A stretch of DNA of 64,000 nt from Bimastos eiseni. Its lineage: Eukaryota > Annelida > Clitellata > Crassiclitellata > Lumbricidae. Positions 46,301-58,300 of the stretch are shown here, one piece after another (position 1 is the first letter of the stretch; the number at the start of each line of letters is the position of its first letter). The notes below the pieces were generated by a model. It did no database searches, was not told where the DNA came from, and saw only the letters and a program-made list of their open reading frames with translations. The position numbers and the translations under genes are program-made. Location: positions 29,815,729-29,879,728 of the forward strand of contig OY365811.1 of the NCBI GenBank assembly GCA_959347315.1, given 5' to 3'.

Positions 46301-49300
46301 TCCTTGTAGAAGTAGCTGTATGAGTGAAAAACCAATTGACAAGTGTCCCCTGTCATATGATTCACAATTGTCATCTCCCCATGATGATCAAGCCAAAGCT
46401 GGCCCACAATTATGTTGTGAACGGTCGTCTCCATTTTCGTCCACGTGTAGTGATTGCCAGACTTAGGAAACAGCAAGTGGCAAGTACCTACACAAAGAAT
46501 ATGTGTATTTGGTGCAACTGTTGAGGACCAGTTTCTACAGTGGTGTGAAAAAAGAAAACAGTCAATATAATATTGGGACCACAACAGCGATATATACCAT
46601 ACCTTGTTCTGACAGTTCGTTGAACTCTAGCAATATAAGAATGTGAAGCATGTTACCACCTCTATTTCCTCTTCGTCTATCTCAAAACTGTCCCAATCAG
46701 TTGTTGTCGTTATCTTACTTTTCTTTATGTTGAAGTATAGGCCTGCCTTCTCACTTTCTCTCTTCAGCCTTCTTATCAGTTTTGTCAGATCTGCTTTCTT
46801 CCCTGCCAGTAGTGTTGTGTCATGCGCGTATCTTAGATTTTTCAGCGTCTTTCCTGCTATCTTTACTCCTTCAGTTGTTTCTTCTATTTCCGCCCTCCTC
46901 ATTATCCTTTCTGCATACAGGTTGAATAGAAATGGGGACAGGATGTACCCTTGCCTTAACCCTTTGGGCCCTTTCTTAATTTTAAATTTGTCGATGTCTC
47001 CAAATTCTGTACTTATCACCGCCGCCTGGTCTTCGTACAATCCCTTTAGTAGTTGTATCAAGCAGAGGCGCAGCTAAGGTATTTTGTGCCCAGAGACAAG
47101 CTACATACAGAATTGGCGCCCCTTTCCTAAAAATGCACTACAAACCATGGATAGGCCAATACCGGGTTAATTGTAATAGGCCTATTATAATTATATATAA
47201 ATTAAAAGTACAATTTAAGTGTACTGCAGACAGTGTAAATAGTTAAAGTATGTGGACGTTTACATTAAAAGGGACCAGATCGTCGGTTCTAGTTTAAGAG
47301 AAAGCAGGGCCTAAACTGATTTGGGCTAAAATTTTCGATTTTGTGTTTTTTGTTTAATTGCATTCTTCTATGAATGGGCTACACCTATAAAGGTCAATTT
47401 CAATAAAAAAAAAGAATTTTATTAAAAAAATTTATGTTTCTTTATGGCTACATAAAAAGGACCATATGGTTGGTATTGTTTTGAAGCCCTTCAGCTGGCT
47501 GGAGGATGCTCAAATTGCCAAATAACCACTAGAAATGATGACGTGAGAGGCGCATTAATAAATTGCTTTCGGTTTCTGAATCCCAGGCGTGCTAGCAGTT
47601 GTATTTACTAAGTGTGGTAAAGGTTGATAAATCTTTGACTTAATGTTACTGTATGCTTTAATGGCAAATTACTCAAAATGAGTATTTTAGGGTTGTTGTG
47701 TCCACCAGTCTCTACAATAACAAGATATGTGCTGAATAATATGCGGATGGACTCTTTATTTCACTCACATTCTGAATATTTTAGAAGTGCCAGTAACTCC
47801 ATATCGACAATCTGGTCCCTTTTCACATAAAGGTCCACATATTCAAATTTACAATTCTTTATTTGTTTGCCACTGTGCCACACAATACCGGTTGTTGTTG
47901 TTTTTGCATAGGCTAAGTTAGAATAACCAAAACTATCAGATCTGTATATAGTTTATACTACACATGTATGTCAGATAACGCTAAACTTCAGACTTATTCT
48001 TTTAAATCTTTTGCATTTAAACCGTATTCGTAATCGTGATCTCCAAACTTCTAAAGGGCCACTTGAAAGTCAAGCGCAGGGCACTAGCTTATTCAGAGGG
48101 GTTGTCCTAAGGATTGTCCGCGTGGGGTCTAGGGCATTTCTCCCCCGGACATCTCTCCCCGGATTTTTCCCCTCTGTGACCCAGCCAAACTATTTTAATA
48201 GTGCAAATAAATTTAGACAGCAAAACGAATGAACATTTATTTTAATTTAAACTATCTTTTTGATTTTAATAGGAATCAAACTAACGGCCAAAAGATCTTC
48301 ATATTTCACCTTTGCTTTACATTCACTTAAAGTTGTCCTTGCACCACTCCGACGTTCGCACTCATACCTTGGCTAACGGCGTAATTTGTTAATTTTTTTG
48401 TTTAGCATAAACATAGCCGTTTAATGCAACTTTGTTCTTTCCACGTACGCTAGCTCCAGTTTCCACCTCCATCTCTTCATATTTCTCGTCTAATAATTAT
48501 TTATCTTACAGAGTAATGACAGATTATATAGCAACAGTCAGGTTAAATATAGAAACTTTGTTAAATATTTACCTAAAACATCAAAGTGAGACACACTTGA
48601 TTAAGTAAGGTTGTTGATTGTTCCCAGTTAACTATCAATTAATTAAGCAGTACACGCCTCCATGATCAACTATTCTTCTATTTATTTTTGATTCAACATT
48701 TGCCTTAAGTGTCAAAGTGAGACACGTTAAATTAAGGTTGCTCGTTGTGTTTTAACATCAAACCCGTTTTTTTATCACAGAGGGGGAAAATCCGGGGGAA
48801 TTGTCCTATGGGGGGGAAATGTCGGGGGGAGATGTTTGGGGGAGATGTCCGGGGGGAGATGTCCGGGGGGAGATGTCCGGGGGGAGATGTCCGGAACCCG
48901 TCCGCGTGAGACCAGAGTCCGGTTTCAAGGTCAGCGGAGGCAGACTAGCACACATGCAGATGGGCAGGCAGAGATCAAATTCACTAATATGACTAAAAAT
49001 GTAGCAATGATCCCTTGAAATGCCAGATGCACTTTCTGTATTTAACTTAAACATTAGAATGTGTCTGAAAATTTCTGCTACACTTTTACAAACCATAAAT
49101 GGCTGCCAAGTGCAGTTCAATTGACATTAAACAACTAGCTATTAAATGTGCCCTTTAGAAATTCTGTAATTCTATTGGGCTGACATTAGCACTTAGATTC
49201 TGGGTTCAAAGTTCAACCCACCTACTGGATTGATCTGTAAGTAGTGGCCTTTGAATTTGTTGATCATGGTGAATTCCTGCCAAAGTGACCAATCCCTGCT

Positions 49301-52300
49301 TTCTGCATGCAGAGCCATAGTAGGCGGATGATGGCTAACCTACAAAGTCCATTTTATTTGATAGCAATAGCACTTGGATTGGGCGCACCTCTGAATTGTT
49401 AAGCAACCATTTTATAAATGTTCTATAACAATTTAAGTAGTTCATACACACATCACTCATGAATACTGTCATTAGTTTTGTGCATCAAACTAACTGTGAT
49501 TGTCACAGTCACTTTAGTATACTTTAGGCCCATTGTAGCTCAGTGCCTCTGATTGACTGTACTAAAGAGGCGCTTTATAAATCCGTAAATAGAGTAGAAT
49601 AGGGGTGTTATGAATTGTACAAAAATAACAATATGTACGTTAGTAATCAGATGTCCTCATCAACAGTACACCAACCTATATTCATTCTCCCCAAAATCCT
49701 TACATCCCTCCTCATCGTCTGCGATCATCAAGGTCTTTTAGCTGAGTCACGATGCAGAATAGTCATGGGCTCTCGTGCATTTCATACTTCTGCTCCTGAG
49801 GAATGGAATCGACTGCCACTCTGTTTGTGGCTAAAATTCACTTCCTTCAAAACGCGGCCAAAAAACTTTCCCGTTGACTTTCAAGAATTTGGAAATCAAA
49901 ATGCTTCATCTCAAGATGACGGACTATCCATTCCTCTGATTCACATTTTGGTTTATTTATAACTCATCAGTCATCATATAGTAGCTTGCACACATTAGAA
50001 ATTTAATAAATAAGTTTATGGTGATTGTGTGTACCATGTACTTCCAATCTTAATAGCAGATGGCTTCACATTACACCAACAACTGGGGAGGGGTTTAAGT
50101 GAATAATAGCACTCCCACATGAAGAGCAAAAGAGCATGGAGCGGGTTCGATTCCCAAAGGTCGACTCAACCTTTCATTTCCTAGGAGGTGCTGGTAAAAT
50201 GAGCATACAGTTAAATTTGACTCTTGCAATAACTTGTAATAATTAGTTTATTCTATGGTTTGTAAACATACTGTGCAATGTCAACTTGAATTAATAATAA
50301 AAAAGAAATATATGTTTTTCAGAAGACTTCTATCAATAAACAGACAAGATTTTTGTGTTAGTTGCCTCTGCGCTAATAAGTTTACTACCTTGATAAAAGT
50401 GTGTGAGCTTTATGAATAAATAAATGCCGACAAAACCGTAAAATACAGTAATTAATTGTTGGTATTACCATTAAATAAATGTAATTATTGAATCTCAATA
50501 ATTCTTCAGACTATTATTATTATTATAAATGAACATTCCCTGTTATACCTGCTCTGTGAGACATTTCCAACCAAAATCTGCTCGCCGATCGCATTCATAC
50601 GTTTCTCCAAGCAGTGGATTGAAAGGCTTTGTGACACGGAAAGCTGTTGAGGCATAAGATGAGATGGCAAATGCAGCGACAAGAGTCATCTGCTCGAGTG
50701 ATGAATCGCATCGAGCAGCTTTGTCCAAGCAGTCAGAATATTCGAGTTCTTCTGTGACTCGTTGCAAGAATGACAGCGGCTCATTGAAAGCGACCTTTGC
50801 AGAAGAACCAATGCAATGTAAGTTAATGTAATGCAAGGATTTTATGTGACTGATGAATTAAGACGAAAAAAGGCAGATGCTGGTCTATAACTTGGGGTGG
50901 ATATAAAGTAATTGTGCAATATACTGTATATCGAGAAAATAAATTTGTAAAAGTCAGTCCACTACGGTAAAGGATAATGTGGATAGCCATTAATGACTAA
51001 AACCTATTCTGCCATTGGTAGTGGTAGTATAGTATGATACCTAGTACAAAATTTTAATCTGCTTCAAACCATACAGAATAGAGTACATTTCAGTACATGT
51101 CTTGGTCACAAAAAACAGAGCCGGCGATGAATAACAGCCGTTTCTATACTTTTGAGACATAAGCATTAAGCAATTAGGAATTCAAAAACAGTGCTGAACA
51201 GCCACCCCAAACAAACCACCCCAAACACAACAGTTTACTACTGGCAGAGATATCCTCAGATTATCCAACCCTTGAAAGATTTTAAGAATACCCTGAACCT
51301 AACACTGTGCCTACATTACTTTACATCACCCATCATGGTGCAGAAAGGCCAAAGCAAACCACCAGCCAATCCACTCAAAAAGAGAAAGAACTGGCACAGA
51401 TCTCCAACTGTGATCCTTCCCAACCAATAACTTGGGGACTGCCCAGAGTTAAAAACTGGAGCTTAGCTTTTTTGTTACCTTACGCAACCCACCATGGAGC
51501 TGAATGGTCACCCTAATCCACCAACAGCTCCAATCAGAAACATATATACTATAAGTATAATCCGGTTAGAAAAGACACTATAAAAACACAATAAGTAGGC
51601 TGATTACTGGAAGAGATATCCGGCTGAGATCCTTCCCAATGAACGACTTCAGGACTGTCCAGACACCTGTACCAGAGCTTGGTCCTGGTGGAATCATCAA
51701 ACGTCGACTGATATGTGGAATAGTAGAGTCCTGACGTGATATCTTCATGACACTTGGTTGAATCACATTGGAAGTCTTCTTAGTGGCAAACTTTGGCAGT
51801 ACAATGTCTTGTTGATCAACTTTTTTCTGTTAATTAAACAAGCAGGTGAACTGAAATAAATATTAACCAGTGCACCTGATTTAAATTGCTTTTGAAAATC
51901 CTAAGGGTCATGTAATCAAGACAAATCTACAGGTAGATAAAAACAATTAGTAATTAATTAATTTTCAAGTATAAATATACATTTTTAATCAGGGATAATT
52001 GAAATCCCTCAGAAGATGAAGGAATTGTTGTGATGCAGTTAATGGCATCCAGAGCGGCTACATCTTGTCTGGCTCGGGCAAGGAGAACATACTATGAAAT
52101 GCAATGATGTCCAGGAGAGGGGTTGATACAAAAGTTCCATTCTTCTCACATCGGAAATCCATATCTGGTTGTATTCAAAATTGAAATCCGTGATGTAATA
52201 TAATAATTATTATTGTAGTTACATAGCTATGACATCTACCAACAAATAATCAATGTTACATAGTAAGGCAATTTTGCATGAAAAGGCCATCTTGTGGAGT

Positions 52301-55300
52301 TACCAAAGCATTTCCACATATCAGAAAACATTAAGGAAAAACCTCAGTGGCTTCATATAGAGGAATACATTTGATTCAAGTATGGTCAGCACTTTTGGAG
52401 CATATTAAAATCATGTCCGCAAATGGCTGGCTCCACTCTGATGCCAGAATTTTGTGGCAACGCTACCATCGAGGTTTTAAAATAACCTGACCTACCCATC
52501 TGTTACCCTAACCCTAATTCTAAGAATATGGTTAGGAATTACACTGTCAGACCACATTAATGATGCCAACCCTACATGACATACTATGATCAATATCACC
52601 CATTTGTAAATTGCACAATCATACGTGAGTTTGAAATTTCGACTTTCGCATCCCGGCTAGATTGTAGTGTAGTGTCTTTGGAAGTTGGGAAGCTGTTTCA
52701 GCTGTGAGACTGCATTTCTGATACATTATGTGAAATTTTTGAGTTTTAAAACAAGCTGGTGCACGACTACGATAGCATCGTCACAAAAACGCACAAACAA
52801 GTGATTATTGTTACATTGTTATTTCCAAAACATTTAGGAGCTGGGGAGAAGATACAGTAGCCTCTCTCTTACCCCCAACCATATCCAACCAGCCTTCACT
52901 AACCTTTGATCCTAGCAACACCACTGCCAGAATACACCTTGTCACAGAACATTACCCTCAATAATTGTGCATAACACATCCACAAAACCTACCTGTGGTA
53001 GTGCCAGTCACAATCCAAGGGAAAGAAGGAGGCGAAACTAATCATCTTCGAAATGACACAGTGCTATTAAAGAAGGAACTAACTACCAATTGCGAATAAG
53101 GAAATGTATATCCCTCATTTCTACAGATCAATTCAAGCTCATCAGTCTTTTTCACAATAAGTTCCACACAAATTTACTGTTTGATGCAGGGGTGTCGAAG
53201 AGCCGGCCAACAGCTTAGTTTCTGGTCTGTTGATTATGCCTTGACTAAAGACTGCACAATTTGAGAATAACGTTCAAAGTTGTCATTTTTACGGCATTAA
53301 CGAGATTTATTTGTTGTTCACAACTATTAATTAGGATCAGAATTAAGAATTTTAAGCCTGTTTTGTAAGCAACAAAATGCACGATAAATGATTTAGTATT
53401 CACAGGTTTTCTTTGGATGATTTTGTCGATCCCTCTCCAAGATACCCATCCCTATATTGCTCAAGTGATTTTGGCATACTAGCCCACCACTTGCTGGGAA
53501 ATATAGACACTGGCCTGCCATTAAAAAAGGTTTGACAACCTTGGTTTAATGTGATTAAGTCCAACAGACATTCTCTATTTATCAAAAATCATGTCAGTTC
53601 AGATCAGATAGATAAGTCATGACATTTAATCCATTTAATGGTTTGATGCACATAACACAATAAAGTTGAAGAAATATATTTTTACAAGTTTTATATAAAA
53701 TATGGATTACTGAAAAACAGATTTATAGTAAAAATGTTCACAATATATGTAAACAGTTAGAAAAGAGCATCAACTGTAACCTGTTTCGTTTTACGTTGAA
53801 AGACACAAGCGATACAGCAATCGTTTGATGCATCAACTAATGATGCGCCTTCCACACTCGTCGACCGTGCTACAAGACCTTCTTGTGCAAATGAATTATG
53901 TTCCTCTCTAAAATAACACTTGTAAGATAGCAATTAAGCTCAAGCTAAAATCTTCATGCACAAATATACTTGCACGAAATGCAACGCACTGCACTTTCCC
54001 TTTATGACTTCTAAACATCTAAAACATGCAATATCAGTCATGTTTCCACATTATTTTTCTATATAAATAGAAATGGCAGTTAATTTTTTGGACATCACAT
54101 ATCAACACCCCACATCACGGTAATGTTCCCAGGTTCTATCAAGACCATTCTCTTATCATAATTCATAAATTTTTACATGAAGGTCACATTTCTAGATCAC
54201 ATTTCAAGGTCGTGTGTTTAGGCCATGCCTTTATTTAGGTCAAGCCCTTAAGTCATTTTCCTTTGTTATGTTCTTTTCAATGACCACCAAATATGATTAA
54301 TTACATCTCAAACTTTTTTGACGACGGCATTTTGATGAGAAGTTGATTTGTTTCTTCAGTCTGAGCATCAAAGAATTCATCATCTTCTGAAACATCATCA
54401 TGATTGTCATCTTCTTGAAAACCTGCAGTAGAATATTTCACATTTCACATCTCTTTGTACAAAGTATAAATCACACAGCTTGGGTAAGCTTGAGATTTTC
54501 TGAAAAAAATGTGTCAATTGGCTAAACTACAAGATAGTTTGTCAATAGTCGATTACAACCATGAACTCACTGAAAAGGTTTTGCAGCTACCAATAAACTG
54601 GTTTTAATATATGTATGATTTTTCCAATGTACACATGATACATCCGTATTTAAAATAGTTCTAGAGAAAAAAACTCATCAAAATGTCTAGGTTAGCTAAA
54701 ATAGATTTTTATGCAGCTACTTACCTTTTGCAGAGTGCTGGACAATGAACTCTGTCTCAGATCTCTCCAGAGGTCTGAGCCTGTCCCAAGCCAGGATAGA
54801 GGAGGAGGGTTCTGCTAATTATTAGGAATTAGTTTTTTTCAATTTGTAGATAACATAAACTCACCTGGTAAGTCCTAGCATGTTGGACTTAAGTGCTCTC
54901 GATATTTTCAGGAATTATCTATTTAATTTTAAAATAACTATATAATCACCAGAGAAAGCTTTGTTGCGTTGGATCAAATGAAGCATTTGTTGAATTTTAT
55001 TCTCAAGGTTTTTGTGCTGCAGTCCTAGCTCCTCGACCATTTCCTCCAGGTGCTTCGTGTTATTGCTGATGCCCTTCAGTTCATTCCGAACATTCTTCGA
55101 CACCAAAAGAACCTCCTCAGACGTCTAAGCTTACCAAAATGCAAAAACCAATGGCTTAATTACGGATCTCTGTGCTCAACGACTTGGGTTTTTGTTTAAC
55201 CCCAAAAATGCATGGGAACACTTAAGAAGCTCTTTGTTAAAGGATTAAAACAGATTAAAACAGACACAGGTTCAAATCAGATAAATACTGAAATACAGGT

Positions 55301-58300
55301 CTAGAAATATACAGATTGACAAAGAAGGACTCAGACAGGAGGACATCAGATATGCCATACCATTCAAGGTAATCACTACCCAGTACTATGTGCCAATTTA
55401 TGATCTTGACAGGCATGTAAACATTGATACATATTCAGAATTTGCTCCAAGTCTAAACTACAGTTTCCAAATTTATATCTACACAAAGAAAAGAAAGATT
55501 GTCTGTAAGACACTGCCCACTAATAAATGTTTAACTGCTTAATATCTAAGATTGTATGAGTCAGACAAGAATCCGGTAGATGAACCTCATGTCACACACC
55601 GAAATTGCAATCCTGAATTTAGCACAAATTACACTCATGGCTTGTGGTTTCACAATGAATTGGTTGTGAAATCAGACTTAGTGTATATTTGCTAGTCACA
55701 CCATATAGAGAAATCTCCATATAATTAAAACAGACAGGAGCTGATTGGTTGAGACGCTAAGAGATAAACATTTCTTCTATCTAAATTTACATTTCTCTGC
55801 AGATGCTTACAAGGTTGATGTTTTTGAATGTTTCCAACAGGATTTTCAGCAAGTCAACTAGCACCTGGAGTTTGTGTTGCACTTTTGGCGTTACCTCCAT
55901 CTTCATGACTGCTTGAAGCTCCTTCTGCAATGCCGGAGCCTTCTTCTGCACAACTGTAGTATACGACTGCAGTTGATCAAATTTCTTATCCATATCATGC
56001 AGCATTTCCTCAAGCAATTTGTTGCCTTCAAGTACACCAAAACACAAGGCTTTGTAATGGATTGAAGAACTCTAGCAAATGCATGTCAAATAGCTTTGAC
56101 CTGTGACCAGCAAACTGAAGTGCAATACCACCACTGCAGGTGCTCTGCTATCATCGCACCACCAGTAACAAATTCAAAACAACGAATGATCCAAATTTAT
56201 ATCTCATTCAACCATCTAACACATCAAGAAACTAATGTGCTCCACAATATAAATAAATAAATATGCCGCATACACTCGAGTAAAATTCGATTCAAGTATA
56301 AATTGAAGTGCAATTTTTGGACAAAAATATTGTCCAAAATTGACGGATCGAATATAAGTCGCACCCATAAAATCAAAAACGAGTGATAAATTGAGAGGTA
56401 TAGCTTGATATCTGCTGCCTTTTGGCGGAGAAGTTCGGCGGATTTCTCTGCAAAATATTTATTTTACTATGGACAGATCAATATTAATGCATGCGGTCAT
56501 CATAAATCAAGCTATATAATTTGATATCAGCTGCTGAATGTTGAATATTCGGTCATAAAATCGAATATTCCCATCATTTTGTCTCTCGAGTATAAGTCGA
56601 ATTATCTATTTTGCCGTCCTGAAGTAGTCTTAAATTTCTCAACTTATAGTCGAGTAAATACGGTATACTAGAATACATATACAAATATAATATATAAGCA
56701 ATCTATAAGTACTTATGTATGCGTGACACACATACATACATAAACATATATTGTGGATAATACTGTGTAATTGTGTATATATATATGCTGGCATGCACAT
56801 ATGAATATACACATATAGATATGTACCTATTCATGTGTGCGTGCGTTTATGGTAAAGTCATACTTCCTCTTAAAAAATCTCATAAAGTAAACATGTATTC
56901 TGAAACATCAGAGCAATAGACCCTTTAATACTCAGCGACTTGTTAATTGACTCAGACCTATTCACAGCTCTTGCAAGCAGTGCAAGCGATTTTGCCCAAC
57001 AAATGAAAACAACAGTGTCACTGATATCGGACAAACTCGCTCCGATTCAGACTTGCTACAAGCGACCATCTAAACCTATTACTAGACGGCTCTCATCTGA
57101 AGCATCCCGTGCGAGAAGGAACGTCGTCGACTTGAAAGAAAGTGGAAACATCCTGGACTTGATGAGGATAGGCAGTGTTATCGTCGACACTGCCGTGTAA
57201 CAAATAAACTCATAAACGATTCACGAAGCTCGTATTTCTGTAGTCAACTTGAAAGTGTTGATAATCCTCAGGACCGATGGCGCATCGCTCGCGTCTTCTA
57301 CACTCAAAGGATAGAAACAACGGCCAACGCTCAGACACAGAAAATCAGACTGTGTGCAAATTTTGCTGCATTTTTTTGAAACAAACTTATTGATCTTAAA
57401 TGTAAAATTGTTAGATGTGCTGCTAATTTAGTCTGGAGTGACCTGCTGCTCGACTCCGAATTCTCCGGCCCTGCCTTCGATGACATACCGCCTGTCACAT
57501 TCTTTGAAGTCTTTAATCTTCTCAATAGCATGGTTCCTAAATCATCAGCATTGGACTTCATACCTACATCACTCATCGTCTCTTGTTCTGATGTATTCTC
57601 TCACCTCATTGCACACTTGGCCAACCCATCTTTTGCTGAAGGGTGCTTTCCTTCATGCTTCAAATCTGCTTTAGTCACGCATTTACTTAAAAAGCCTGAC
57701 CTTGACACTAGCAATTTGTCTAACTTCATACCTATCTCCAACCTCAATAACATTTCCAAGATTATTGAACGTCTTTTTCACATTACTTCCTCTCCCAACT
57801 TCAGTCCCTACCAGTCAGCATATCGCGAAGGCTACTCCCCGGAAACTGCTCTTGTCTCTACACTGGATTACATCTTCCCATCTATTGACAATGGTAAAGC
57901 CTGCCCCTCTGTGTGTCTTGACCTTAGTGCAGCCTTTGACACTGTAGACCACCAGTTACTCCTTGCAAGACTTGCAAAAAGCTTTGGTGTCTCTGGGACT
58001 GCCTTACACTGGTTAGCTTCATACCTGGTTGACCGCAATCAGCAGGTGGGCATTGGATCTGCTCAGTCGGAGCCCACACTTTGCACTGCTGGAGTGACAC
58101 AAGGATCTGTCCTCGGCCCTTTATTATTTACAGTCTTTACTTCCCCAATCCGTCGTATAGCTAAACACTTTGGAATTCAATTACAACAGTATGCAGATGA
58201 TAGCTCCATATTGCTCTGTCACACACTGATCAGTTTGGTAAACTAAAACTGGAAGAATGGCTCTCATCTATATATGCATGGTTCTGTTTCAATGGTTTGG

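Noticed and set aside
46643..47077. Plus-strand 144-codon frame
   Set aside because: Antisense shadow of the RTE-type reverse transcriptase fragment.
53400..53585. Minus-strand 61-codon frame ([19 protein letters not shown]...) as an OSBP exon
   Set aside because: It does not provide the needed phase with splice sites, and the exon at 53781-53907 satisfies the phase exactly.
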